Shown piece after piece: positions 40,463 to 49,547 of a stretch of DNA of 50,573 nt (positions are counted from its first letter, which is position 1; each line of letters begins with the position of its first letter). This stretch comes from DATJUF01 sp035524095. Lineage in GTDB: Bacteria; Desulfobacterota; Binatia; Binatales; Binataceae. The DNA is taken from assembly GCA_035524095.1 (NCBI GenBank), contig DATKPK010000268.1, positions 1 through 50,573 of the forward strand, in the 5' to 3' direction. The notes below the pieces were generated by a model. The model did no database searches, was not told where the DNA came from, and was given only the letters and a program-made list of their open reading frames with translations. The position numbers and the translations under genes were made by a program.

Positions 40463-42109
40463 ATGAAAAACGATTCAGGTATTTCTTCCGAAATTACGTC
40501 GGACTTTCTCGTGATTGGCGGCGGAATCGCCGGTCTGATTTTCGCAATCAAGGCATCTGAGTTGGGCAGCGTGACAGTCCTGACCAAGGCCGCTAGTGAC
40601 GAGGCCAACACGGCCTATGCGCAGGGTGGTATCGCCAGCGTATGGAGCACAAACGATTCGTTCGAGTCGCACATCGATGACACGTTGCGGGCCGGCGCGG
40701 GCCTGTGTAACCGGGCGGCGGTCGAGACAATCGTGCGCGACGGTCCGGAAGCGGTGCGCGAACTGATCGTGCTCGGAACCAACTTCACGCGCGTCGAAGA
40801 GGGCGGCGAAGACGAGTATGACCTCGGCCGTGAGGGCGGCCATAGCCATCGGCGAGTGCTTCACGCGCAGGACCTGACCGGGCGCGAGATCATGAGGGCC
40901 CTCGGCGAGGCGGCCAAAGCGCGGACGAACATCCGCGTGCTGGAGAATCACGTCGCGATTAACCTGCTGATCGAGCGAACGGCTAATGGAAAGCCGGGAG
41001 CCTGTTGGGGCGTTTATGCGCTCGAAAAGGCTACGATGGAGGTAGGCAAGGTCGTCGCGCGGGCAACACTGCTGGCGACTGGCGGCGCAGGCAAGGTTTA
41101 CCTTTATACGACGAATCCTGATGTGGCGTCGGGTGACGGCGTCGCGATGGCATATCGTGCAGGCGCGCCGATTGCCAATATGGAATTCTATCAGTTCCAC
41201 CCGACCTGCTTGTACCATCCTGCGGCCAAGTCATTTCTTATCTCGGAGGCGCTGCGCGGCGAGGGCGCGATTCTGCGGCTGCCAGATGGAACCCCGTTCA
41301 TGAACCGCTACCATCCTGATGCTGAGCTGGCGCCGCGTGACGTCGTCGCGCGCGCGATTGACTCCGAGATGAAACGGCTAGGCCTCGACTGTGTATATCT
41401 TGATATCAGCCATCATAAGGGGAGCTACATCCGCGAGCGCTTCCCGAATATCTACGAGCGTTGCCTGAGGTTCGGGTTCGATTTAACAGAGGGGCCGATT
41501 CCAATAGTGCCGGCGGCGCACTATATGTGCGGTGGTGTGGCGACCGATCTGATGGCGCGCACGCCGATTGCGCGGCTTTATGCGGCAGGTGAAGTCGCGA
41601 TGACGGGACTCCATGGGGCAAACCGGCTTGCGTCAAATTCACTGCTCGAAGCGGCGGTGATGGGTCGGCGGGCTTTCGCCTCGGCTCGCGAGCAATTGCG
41701 CCATGACGAGGGTACCCCGCCCTATTTCCGCGAATGGGATCCGGGCGACGCGATCAAGAGCGAGCAGCACGTATTGATTACGCATAGCTGGGACGAGATT
41801 CGGCGACTGATGTGGAACTACGTCGGGATCGTGCGCAGCGACAAGCGGCTCGAACGAGCGCTTCGCCGAATCACGCTATTGAAGGAAGAGATTCGCGGTT
41901 ACTACTGGAATCACCTGATTGATTCGGACTTAATCGAATTGCGTAACCTGGTAACGGTTGCAGAACTGGTCGTACGGTGCGCGATGACGCGCAAAGAGTC
42001 ACGGGGACTACACTACAATATCGATCATTTGGAGTCCGACGATGCGTGGCTACACGATACCGCGATCAGCCGTGGCGACCTGCCTCCAGCAGTATCCGAG
42101 CCGGCTTAG
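40463..42109 (+). CDS. nadB: L-aspartate oxidase
   Basis: FAD enzyme of 548 residues oxidising L-aspartate to iminoaspartate, the first step of de novo NAD synthesis. The dinucleotide-binding motif VIGGGIAGLIFAIKA is near 20-34; NTAYAQGGIASVW, REGGHSHRRVLHAQDLTG, the FHPTCLY segment and the LASNSLLEA motif are those of NadB and separate it from succinate dehydrogenase flavoproteins. The C-terminal helical domain (RRLMWNYVGIVRSDKRLERAL) is complete. NadA and NadC are not in the window. Confidence 0.95.
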   Translation: MKNDSGISSEITSDFLVIGGGIAGLIFAIKASELGSVTVLTKAASDEANTAYAQGGIASVWSTNDSFESHIDDTLRAGAGLCNRAAVETIVRDGPEAVRELIVLGTNFTRVEEGGEDEYDLGREGGHSHRRVLHAQDLTGREIMRALGEAAKARTNIRVLENHVAINLLIERTANGKPGACWGVYALEKATMEVGKVVARATLLATGGAGKVYLYTTNPDVASGDGVAMAYRAGAPIANMEFYQFHPTCLYHPAAKSFLISEALRGEGAILRLPDGTPFMNRYHPDAELAPRDVVARAIDSEMKRLGLDCVYLDISHHKGSYIRERFPNIYERCLRFGFDLTEGPIPIVPAAHYMCGGVATDLMARTPIARLYAAGEVAMTGLHGANRLASNSLLEAAVMGRRAFASAREQLRHDEGTPPYFREWDPGDAIKSEQHVLITHSWDEIRRLMWNYVGIVRSDKRLERALRRITLLKEEIRGYYWNHLIDSDLIELRNLVTVAELVVRCAMTRKESRGLHYNIDHLESDDAWLHDTAISRGDLPPAVSEPA

Positions 42110-42119
42110 TTGGCAACAA

Positions 42120-42141
42120 AAAAAGCTGAGCCTCAGCTAGA
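42120..42141 (-). terminator. Intrinsic terminator on the minus strand
   Basis: On the minus strand AGCTGAGGCTCAGCT is followed directly by seven Ts. The palindrome 7-1-7 is perfect. It lies 100 bases beyond clpA and just after the nadB stop. Confidence 0.7.
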
Positions 42142-42182
42142 CTCGCTAGCGTAGAGAGTTCCGAAGTACAAGCGGGAAAAGG

Positions 42183-42215
42183 TGCGGCCCGACGCTCTCT
42201 CGGCGCCGGGCCGCA
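42183..42215. terminator. GC-rich hairpin downstream of clpA
   Basis: TGCGGCCCG (42183-42191) is the exact complement of CGGGCCGCA (42207-42215). Read from the minus strand it is followed by CCTTTT, 26 bases after the clpA stop, so it is the first terminator for clpSA; it may also stop plus-strand transcription of nadB. Confidence 0.65.
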
Positions 42216-42240
42216 ATAGTTTCAATCAAAGTGCAAATCG

Positions 42241-44592
42241 CTACTTGACCATCGCGGATTCGTCGCCGGACTTAGCTTCGGCAGGAGGCGCAGCACTCTC
42301 AGGATAAGCGAAGCTAAGCTTGTCGCTTTCGAGATCGACCTGTACGCGTCCGCCTTTGACGAGACGTCCGAACAGAACTTCGTCGGCCAGAACGCGCGAG
42401 ATTTCGTTCTCGATCAAACGGCCGAGCGGACGCGCGCCGAAGCGCGTGTCATAACCATGGTCGGCGAGCCATTTCTTCGCGGCCGCCGAGACTTCCAGTG
42501 TGACCTTGCTGACTTCGAGCCGTTCAGACAGTTCCAGCAGGAATTTATCAACGACGCGCTCGATAACTTCCGGCGGTAGCGGCGCGAACTCGATAATCGC
42601 CGACAGACGATTGCGGAATTCCGGTGAGAACATCCGATCGATAACCGCCTTGGGCGAGCCGGTCGTGATACTCGCGCCGAAGCCAATCATCGCGCGCGAC
42701 AATTCCTGCGCGCCGGCGTTGGTGGTCATCACCAGGATCACGTTGCGGAAATCCGCTTTGCGGCCGTTGTTATCAGTCAACGTCGCGTGGTCCATCACCT
42801 GCAACAGGATGTTGAACAAGTCGGGGTGAGCCTTTTCGATCTCGTCGAGCAGCAGAACGCAGTGCGGTGTTTTGTTGATCGCATCAGTTAGCAGTCCGCC
42901 CTGATCAAAGCCGACATAGCCCGGAGGCGCACCAATGAGTCTCGAGACGGTGTGACGCTCCATGTACTCGCTCATGTCGAAGCGTATGAATTCGACGCCC
43001 ATCACCTTGGCTAGTTGGCGTGCAACCTCGGTTTTGCCAACGCCGGTTGGACCAGCGAAGAGAAAAGCGCCAACAGGCCGATCAGGGTGGGCGAGGCCCG
43101 ACCGTGCGAGCTTGATCGCACGAGCGACCGCATCAATCGCGGGATCCTGGCCGAAAACTGCTTCCTTCAACTCGCTATCCAGCGTTTGCAGGCGGGCACG
43201 ATCAGACGAGGAGACGGTGCGCTCAGGAATCTTCGCCATCCGCGCGACCGTGCGCTCAGAATCGCGGGCGCCGACGGTAACGGTATCGCCGTTGCGGGCA
43301 CGCAGATGGCCAGCGACGCCGGCCTCGTCCATTACATCGATCGCTTTGTCAGGCAAGAAGCGATCATTGATGTAGCGGGCGGATAGGTCCACCGCCGAAC
43401 GAATCGCCGCAGCCGTATAGCGGACGTTATGGTGTTTTTCGTAACGGCTCTTGAGCCCGTTCAATATCTGGATCGTCTCTTCTTTGCTCGGTTCCGGCAC
43501 ATCAATGCGCTGGAAACGGCGGGCGAGCGCTTTGTCCCGATCGAATGAACGCTTGTACTCCTGATAAGTGGTCGAACCGATCACACGCAACTCGCCTGAC
43601 GCCAGCGCGGGCTTCAGTAGATTCGAGGCATCCATGGTCGAACCGGAAGCTGATCCGGCGCCTACAACGGTATGAATCTCATCAATGAAGAGCACGATAC
43701 GCTTATCGCCGGTGGCAGCCTTAATCACGGCTTTGAGCCGTTGCTCGAAGTCGCCACGGAAACGAGTGCCGGCGAGTAGCGCACCCATATCGAGCGCATA
43801 AATCTGGATGTCTTTAAGTGTCGGCGGAACGTGGCCGTCGTGTACGGCCAGCGCGAGGCCCTCGGCTAGCGCGGTCTTACCAACACCCGCCTCGCCGACA
43901 AACACCGGATTATTTTTGCGGCGGCGTAGGAGAACGTGAATCGAACGCTCGATCTCGTTCTTGCGGCCGATCAGCGGATCGATCTGGCCCTTGGCAGCTC
44001 GCTCGGCGAGATTGATCGCGTAGGATCGGAGCGCTTTGGACGGGGAGACCTTGCCCTCCTCTCCGTCACCTTCGTTCTCCGCGTCGGCGTCGCCGCTGTC
44101 TTCGTCATGAGCGCCGCGTACCTCGCGATCCTCATCCGTGCCCATTTTCGAGACGCCATGCGAGATGAAGTTGATGACGTCGAAACGAGTGACGCTCTGC
44201 TCCTGCAGCAGATAGACGGCATGCGATTCGGTTTCGTGGAAAATCGCGACCAGCACCTGCGAGCCGTTGATTTCGGTGCGTCCCGCCGACTGCGCGTGGA
44301 GCGCGGCGCGCTGCAAGGCACGCTGCACACCAGCCGCGTAATGTGGCTGAAAGGCGCCGCCCTTTGGCAAACGCTCGACATCCTCGTCGAGATATTTTTG
44401 CAGTTGCTTGCGCAACTGCTCGATATCTGCGCCGCAATTCTTGAGAATGTTGCTGGTCGTGACGTCGTGGAGCATCGCGTACAGCAGATGTTCCAGGCAG
44501 ACGTACTCGTGACGCCGGTTCAAGGCTTCGGACATCGCGAGCTGCAGCGTTACTTGCAGTTCGCGGCTGATCATCACTCCGGGTGAAGCCAT
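42241..44592 (-). CDS. clpA: ATP-dependent Clp protease ATP-binding subunit ClpA
   Basis: Hexameric unfoldase of 783 residues that feeds ClpP. The N-terminal Clp_N repeats begin with SRELQVTLQLAMSEALNRRH; Walker A motifs are GEAGVGKTALAEGLA in the first and GPTGVGKTEVARQLA in the second AAA domain, with Walker B VLFIDEIHTVVGAG and CVLLLDEIEKAHPD. An IGF motif (RAMIGFGASI), the ClpP-docking loop, is present. An acidic insert (DEDSGDADAENEGDGEE) separates the N-domain from the first AAA module. ATG 44592 has AGGA upstream; an internal ATG at 44574 aligns with E. coli ClpA. clpS precedes it on the same strand. Confidence 0.95.
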   Translation of the reverse strand: MASPGVMISRELQVTLQLAMSEALNRRHEYVCLEHLLYAMLHDVTTSNILKNCGADIEQLRKQLQKYLDEDVERLPKGGAFQPHYAAGVQRALQRAALHAQSAGRTEINGSQVLVAIFHETESHAVYLLQEQSVTRFDVINFISHGVSKMGTDEDREVRGAHDEDSGDADAENEGDGEEGKVSPSKALRSYAINLAERAAKGQIDPLIGRKNEIERSIHVLLRRRKNNPVFVGEAGVGKTALAEGLALAVHDGHVPPTLKDIQIYALDMGALLAGTRFRGDFEQRLKAVIKAATGDKRIVLFIDEIHTVVGAGSASGSTMDASNLLKPALASGELRVIGSTTYQEYKRSFDRDKALARRFQRIDVPEPSKEETIQILNGLKSRYEKHHNVRYTAAAIRSAVDLSARYINDRFLPDKAIDVMDEAGVAGHLRARNGDTVTVGARDSERTVARMAKIPERTVSSSDRARLQTLDSELKEAVFGQDPAIDAVARAIKLARSGLAHPDRPVGAFLFAGPTGVGKTEVARQLAKVMGVEFIRFDMSEYMERHTVSRLIGAPPGYVGFDQGGLLTDAINKTPHCVLLLDEIEKAHPDLFNILLQVMDHATLTDNNGRKADFRNVILVMTTNAGAQELSRAMIGFGASITTGSPKAVIDRMFSPEFRNRLSAIIEFAPLPPEVIERVVDKFLLELSERLEVSKVTLEVSAAAKKWLADHGYDTRFGARPLGRLIENEISRVLADEVLFGRLVKGGRVQVDLESDKLSFAYPESAAPPAEAKSGDESAMVK

Positions 44593-44659
44593 TGGATCAG
44601 CGTTCCTGCCGCGTCCAGGCGCGGACCAAAATAATCGTTATCGAATTGAACAAACCGCT

Positions 44660-45067
44660 CTACTCCTTTTCCATCACGCACTTGAGCGGAAACTGGTTTT
44701 CTTTGGCGAGTTCCTCAACTGTCCGAACCTTAGTTTCGGCAATCTCGTACGGAAATACGCCGGCGATACCCATTCCATTCTGGTGCACGTGGAGCATGAT
44801 GCGGGTCGCGTCAGCCTGTGATTTGTGGAAGACCGACTTGAGGATTTCGACGACGAATTCCATCGGCGTGTAGTCGTCGTTGAGCAGGATACACTTATAG
44901 AGCGGCGGCTTGCGGGTTTTAACCTGCTCTTTCGTGCGCCGTTCGACGACGGTATCACCTTGGCCATTGCCGTTACTGGCGCCGCCGGCACGTCGAGCGA
45001 GCGGTATCGCAGGGACGAAACCGGACAGTGATAGACTCAGCTTTGGTATCGGGTCGCTCATCCTCAT
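44660..45067 (-). CDS. clpS: ClpS adaptor
   Basis: N-end-rule adaptor of 135 residues that delivers substrates to ClpA. The core motif YKCILLNDDYTPMEFVVEIL and HVHQNGMGIAGVFPYEIAET are diagnostic. About 50 N-terminal residues form an extended Ser/Gly/Asn-rich tail, longer than in E. coli. GGA six bases before ATG 45067 supports this start. It lies 67 bases upstream of clpA in the same direction, so the pair forms a clpS-clpA operon. Confidence 0.95.
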   Translation of the reverse strand: MRMSDPIPKLSLSLSGFVPAIPLARRAGGASNGNGQGDTVVERRTKEQVKTRKPPLYKCILLNDDYTPMEFVVEILKSVFHKSQADATRIMLHVHQNGMGIAGVFPYEIAETKVRTVEELAKENQFPLKCVMEKE

Positions 45068-45240
45068 CGGCTATCCTAACCAGCTATTGCGCAACCACTC
45101 TACCAAAATAATCACGAACGGGCACCGATCATGTGGGTGGTCCCACAAGAATCCCATGCCGCTGCTTTGCAGCGAGAACGGGTGCGGCTAAGCTCTGGTG
45201 AGTTTGCCGATGCTGTCTCAGGAGCCGCGCGAGCTTATCG

Positions 45241-46458
45241 ATGGCCATCAAATCCGACAAATCCTCCCCAGCCACCCCCCGGAACGACGCCTCAATTGAG
45301 GTCCTCAAGCGGATCCACGACGTTGCGCGCGAGGAATGGAACGGCCTGCTCGCTCCCGACGATACCCCTTTTGTGGATTGGGACTGGCTGCATGCGATGG
45401 AAGAATCGCATAGCGCGGCACGCAAAACCGGATGGTCGCCGTGTCATCTGACGGTGCGCATGGGACCGTCGAAAAAGCTGGCCGCAGCCTGCCCGCTTTA
45501 TCTTAAAAGCCATAGCATGGGCGAATTCGTATTTGATCAGGGCTGGGCGGATGCCGCCGAACGGTCGGGGCTGAATTACTATCCCAAGCTGCTGGTCGGA
45601 GTGCCTTTCACACCTCATACGGGACGGCGCTTTTTGGTGGCGCCGGGGATTGATCGGCGGGCGATCGCAGAAGTGCTGGGGCGGGCGCTAATCCAGCTTT
45701 GCGCTGATAACAAGCTGTCGTCGGTCCACGTGAACTTTTGCACTGAGGACGAAGCGGAAGCTCTAAGTGGACTCGGATTCATGGAACGGCTCGGTTATCA
45801 GTACCATTGGCGAAATAGCGGTTTCGGCAGCTTCGATGACTACCTAGCGCAGTTGAAAAGCAAGCGGCGCTACGCAGTGAAGCATGAGCGGGCGGCGTTG
45901 CATGGTCAGGGGATTACGATTCGGGCGATTGCGGGTGACTCAATTCCCGACGAATTGTTTCCGCCGATGTACAAGATATATTTATCAACGATCGAAAAAC
46001 TATACTGGGGGCGGCAGTATCTCACACGCGAGTTTTTTGAACTGGCGCGCCGCGACCTCAAACGCTACATCTGCTTCGTTTGCGCGTTTCGCGGCAAAGA
46101 GTTAGTCGCCGGCACAGTTAATCTTCAAGGCGCGGGCGTTTTCTACGGCCGCTACTGGGGCGCCTTCGAGGAGGTCAAATTCCTGCATTTCAACGTTTGC
46201 TACTACGCTGCGATTGAGCATTGTATCGACAGTGGTATCGCGCGTTTTGAGCCGGGTGCAGGCGGCGAATACAAATGGCTGCGCGGTTTCGATCCAGCGA
46301 TTACCCGAAGCATGCACTTCATCGCGCATGGCGGATTACGCAAAGCTATCGGGAATTTTCTCACGCGCGAACGCCGCGAAGTCGAAGCTTGGATCGCGGA
46401 GGGAAACGAGCGCAGCCAACTCAAACCGCCAGCGCCATCGAACCTCGAATCAGCCTGA
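45241..46458 (+). CDS. FemAB/GNAT-like peptidogalycan biosynthesis protein (DUF482)
   Basis: Soluble protein of 405 residues of the PF04339/DUF482 group with a double GNAT fold related to FemAB. Recognisable segments are FVDWDWLHAMEESHSA near the start, AACPLYLKSHSMGEFVFDQGW, and the C-terminal LHFNVCYYAAIEHCIDSGIARFEPGAGGEYKW (core only shown as family-typical). The family is thought to transfer an acyl or aminoacyl group; the substrate is not established. No signal peptide. The gene is divergent from clpS across 173 bases and stands alone. Confidence 0.8.
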   Translation: MAIKSDKSSPATPRNDASIEVLKRIHDVAREEWNGLLAPDDTPFVDWDWLHAMEESHSAARKTGWSPCHLTVRMGPSKKLAAACPLYLKSHSMGEFVFDQGWADAAERSGLNYYPKLLVGVPFTPHTGRRFLVAPGIDRRAIAEVLGRALIQLCADNKLSSVHVNFCTEDEAEALSGLGFMERLGYQYHWRNSGFGSFDDYLAQLKSKRRYAVKHERAALHGQGITIRAIAGDSIPDELFPPMYKIYLSTIEKLYWGRQYLTREFFELARRDLKRYICFVCAFRGKELVAGTVNLQGAGVFYGRYWGAFEEVKFLHFNVCYYAAIEHCIDSGIARFEPGAGGEYKWLRGFDPAITRSMHFIAHGGLRKAIGNFLTRERREVEAWIAEGNERSQLKPPAPSNLESA

Positions 46459-46639
46459 CGATCAGCCTCCACCAATAGGCTTCAAATTCTTAAGTGTCCC
46501 GCTCGCGGACTCAGGTGTGCGCAGCCAGGCGGCGAAGCCCTATATCTAAGTTTGCGTTGACATTTCCCAAGGCCTTACCTGATAAAGGCAGAACAGGTGG
46601 GCTGTCTCTGGCCCGCACCATTCGAGGAGGTCTCCTACG

Positions 46640-47917
46640 ATGTCACGAGTCTTCTTTCAGCGGGCGAATTTAATCGATGGCGTGAATCAGCCGCAGGCCA
46701 ATGCGACTGTAGTCGTCGAAGGCGAACGTATCGTCGCGGTCGGGACAAACGGTGATACCCCGGTTCCTACGGCGAAGGACGTCGTCTACGACCTGAACGG
46801 CCGATCGCTGATGCCGGGCATGGTACAGTGCCATTACCACGTCGCCTACGATAACGTGCGCGATTTATTTGAACTGGATATGAAACATCCGGCGACGATG
46901 CTGACGCTGATCGCAGCAAAGAACGCCGAGTTACTATTGCGCTGCGGCTTCACCGGCGCTGTCGGTGCTGGAACGATTCACAATATCGACGTGACGCTGC
47001 GTAACGCGATCAATAAAGGACTGATTCAAGGGCCGCGCTTCCTTGCCTGCGGGCATGACGTAGTGACGACCGGTGATTCGGTTGATTTCCATCCGAGTTG
47101 GTGGCGGCTCGGGATGGAGGGCCTGGGACATGTCTGTGACGGACCAGAGGAATTCCGCAAGGCGGTCCGGCAGGAAATCAAAGAAGGGGTCGATATTATC
47201 AAACTCTACCCGACTGGCGGCCATGGGCTTTCATGGCCAGCCGACGTGATGACAATGACGCTGGATGAAATGAAGGCGGCATCTGACGCGGCACATGAAC
47301 GCGGGCGCAAGATCCGCGGCCACATCATCTCGAAGCGGGGGATTCTCGCCGGCCTCGACGCACAGATGGACGTGATTGACCATTGCGACATGATGGACGA
47401 CGAATGTATCGAGCGGCTTGCGCGCCAGAAGACTTTCGTTGTGCCCAGCCTGTACTTCCCGTATATGGCCGTCGAAGAGAAACGGCGAACCGGGTCAAGC
47501 AACTGGGGCGGCATTGATGAGATGGAACGAGGCCTGGAGAACTCTTATCGCATTCTGCCGAAGGCGCAAGCGGCAGGCGTCAAGTTCGTGATTGGCGACG
47601 ACTTCGGCACCGCGGCAATGCCGCACGGGCAATATGCACGCGAGTTGGAAGCCTATGTCAAAGGCGCCGGCATCCCAGCGCTCGAAGTGATCAAATGGGC
47701 AACGCATAACGGCGCCGAACTGCTCGGGATGAAGGACGACCTGGGCACTATTGCGCGTGGAAAGATCGCAGATCTATTGGTCGTCAACGGCGATCCGGTC
47801 GCGGATATTACTATTCTGCAGGATCGCAAGAATCTGGACGTTGTAATGAAGGGCGGCGCGTTCATCGAATGCCAGCTTGAAACAGCGAAGCGCGCCCGTA
47901 CGGCCAAGGCCGCTTAG
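46640..47917 (+). CDS. Amidohydrolase-family protein
   Basis: Metal-dependent hydrolase of 425 residues of the imidazolonepropionase-like/prolidase-like branch. After an N-terminal beta-sandwich (VVVEGERIVAVGT), the metal motif is HYH in PGMVQCHYHVAYDN. Further candidate ligands are the lysine in IIKLYPTGGHG, histidines in IRGHIISK and VIDHCDMMDDE, and the aspartate in FVIGDDFGTA. The C-terminal GKIADLLVVNGDPVADITIL closes the fold. GAGGAGG precedes the ATG by ten bases. Substrate unknown; no signal peptide. Confidence 0.9.
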   Translation: MSRVFFQRANLIDGVNQPQANATVVVEGERIVAVGTNGDTPVPTAKDVVYDLNGRSLMPGMVQCHYHVAYDNVRDLFELDMKHPATMLTLIAAKNAELLLRCGFTGAVGAGTIHNIDVTLRNAINKGLIQGPRFLACGHDVVTTGDSVDFHPSWWRLGMEGLGHVCDGPEEFRKAVRQEIKEGVDIIKLYPTGGHGLSWPADVMTMTLDEMKAASDAAHERGRKIRGHIISKRGILAGLDAQMDVIDHCDMMDDECIERLARQKTFVVPSLYFPYMAVEEKRRTGSSNWGGIDEMERGLENSYRILPKAQAAGVKFVIGDDFGTAAMPHGQYARELEAYVKGAGIPALEVIKWATHNGAELLGMKDDLGTIARGKIADLLVVNGDPVADITILQDRKNLDVVMKGGAFIECQLETAKRARTAKAA

Positions 47918-47935
47918 CACGTGTTAGAATTGGTG

Positions 47936-47961
47936 CAGGCCAGGGCGGACGCTCTGGCCTG
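47936..47961. terminator. Bidirectional terminator
   Basis: CAGGCCAG (47936-47943) is the exact complement of CTGGCCTG (47954-47961), followed on the plus strand by ATTTATTT. It separates the convergent amidohydrolase and rmuC genes. Confidence 0.75.
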
Positions 47962-47963
47962 AT

Positions 47964-49403
47964 TTATTTGCCGTTACCGTTTTCTACTGATGCCGCCGAG
48001 AGAATGCGCGGTACGCCGTCGATCGGTTCGAGGATTGTGATCTCCTGCTTGCCCGCGACGGCGAGTTCGCGGAAGCGGCGCGCCGCTGGTAGCACCCTGC
48101 CCTCGAAGGAGCCGACGGCGCGGTTGAAATCGTCGACCGCGTTATGTAACGAGCGGCCTACCTTACCGAAATGCTCGGTCATGACCGCAAGCCGCTCGTG
48201 CAGTTGGCGGCCGAGCTCGCTGATACGGCCGGCATTTTCGGCTAGTTGTTCCTGACGCCATCCATAAGCAACTGCTTTAAGCAGCGCAATCAAGGTCGTC
48301 GGCGTGGCAAGAATGACCTTGCGATTGGCGGCGTCCTCAATTAGTGAGGGGTCTTCCTGTAGCGCGGCGCTAAAAAACATCTCGCCCGGCAGGAATAGCA
48401 CGACGAATTCCGGAGCCTGATCGAACGCGTCCCAGTAAGACTTCGAACTGAGTTGCTCGACGTGATTGCGAATCTGGCGCGCATGGTCACGAAGCCGTGC
48501 GGTCCGTTCGGTCTCGTTGGCTGCGTCTAGCGCTTCCATATATCCACGCAGAGGCACTTTGGCGTCAACCACGACGCATTTAGCTCCCGGGAGTTGGATT
48601 CGCATATCGGGACGCAGGCGTCCGTCGGCAGTCGTAACACCGGCCTGCTCGAAGAAGTCACAGCGCTCGACCATCCCGGCGATCTCTACCACTCGCTTGA
48701 GTTGGATTTCGCCCCATCGACCACGCACCGTAGGGGTCTTCAAAGCATCGACGAGGCGGTTGGTCTGTGAGGTCAAAGATTGCAACTGCATAGTCAGAAC
48801 GTCGTGGGTGCCGCGGCGATTCTCTTCCATCCGGCGCAGTTCCACGTCGAGTTTGGACAGCGAATCGCGGGCGGGCGCGACGATATTTTCGATTGCGAGG
48901 CGGCGCGCGTCGAGATCGGCCGCGGCCTGCTTGCGCGCCGAATCGAGCCTTTCGCCTGCCAGGATCAGAAAGCTCTCGTTGCTGGATTTGAGCGCATCGG
49001 CGGCCAGCCCCTTGAAGGTTTCAGCGAACTTGCACTCAATCTCGGCGAGCATGCGATGCTCTTCCTCGAGCCGCTGATGGGTCACGGCCTCCCGGGTAGT
49101 GGCGGTTGCTAGCGCAGCCTCAGTTTCACGGAGACGCAGCCGTACCTGGTCGGCTTCCAACTTGCGAGCCTCTAACTCGACACGGACCGCATTAGCGTCG
49201 GCTGCCGCAGCGGCCGCGCGCAAGGCGGACTCGCGTGCAGCCTGGTCGAGCGGCGATCGCACGCGTACGAGGGCTAGCAACCAGCCAATCGCAGCGCCGC
49301 AAGCCAAGGCGACCAAGCCGATTAATGCGCTCGCCATCTTGGGTAATTGAAGCTCCGATTCATAACGATCTATTTGTTTCAGAATACTTTCGCTGTCGGT
49401 CAT
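47964..49403 (-). CDS. rmuC: DNA recombination protein RmuC
   Basis: RmuC-family protein of 479 residues, linked to limiting recombination at inverted repeats. A membrane helix lies near 22-46 (LIGLVALACGAAIGWLLALV), then a long coiled coil (about 55-215). The RmuC domain covers about 225-430 with VRGRWGEIQLKRVVEIAGM, FFEQ, LPGAKCVVVDAKVPL, FVVLFLPGEMFFSAAL and TPTTLIALLKAVAYGWRQE, all typical. Length is normal. It is divergent from the ArsA-family gene. Confidence 0.94.
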   Translation of the reverse strand: MTDSESILKQIDRYESELQLPKMASALIGLVALACGAAIGWLLALVRVRSPLDQAARESALRAAAAAADANAVRVELEARKLEADQVRLRLRETEAALATATTREAVTHQRLEEEHRMLAEIECKFAETFKGLAADALKSSNESFLILAGERLDSARKQAAADLDARRLAIENIVAPARDSLSKLDVELRRMEENRRGTHDVLTMQLQSLTSQTNRLVDALKTPTVRGRWGEIQLKRVVEIAGMVERCDFFEQAGVTTADGRLRPDMRIQLPGAKCVVVDAKVPLRGYMEALDAANETERTARLRDHARQIRNHVEQLSSKSYWDAFDQAPEFVVLFLPGEMFFSAALQEDPSLIEDAANRKVILATPTTLIALLKAVAYGWRQEQLAENAGRISELGRQLHERLAVMTEHFGKVGRSLHNAVDDFNRAVGSFEGRVLPAARRFRELAVAGKQEITILEPIDGVPRILSAASVENGNGK

Positions 49404-49547
49404 GATCGATCAGGTGCGAAACGCGCTTCCACAGGAATTATCCCCAGCGCCGCTGGGCTCGACTCGCGCCCGAGACCATCGTGTCTGGAGAAAGCCGCAA
49501 TGCTATCGTGAGCCGCGTTAGGCTCGCTGTGGCTGGCGCGTCAATTC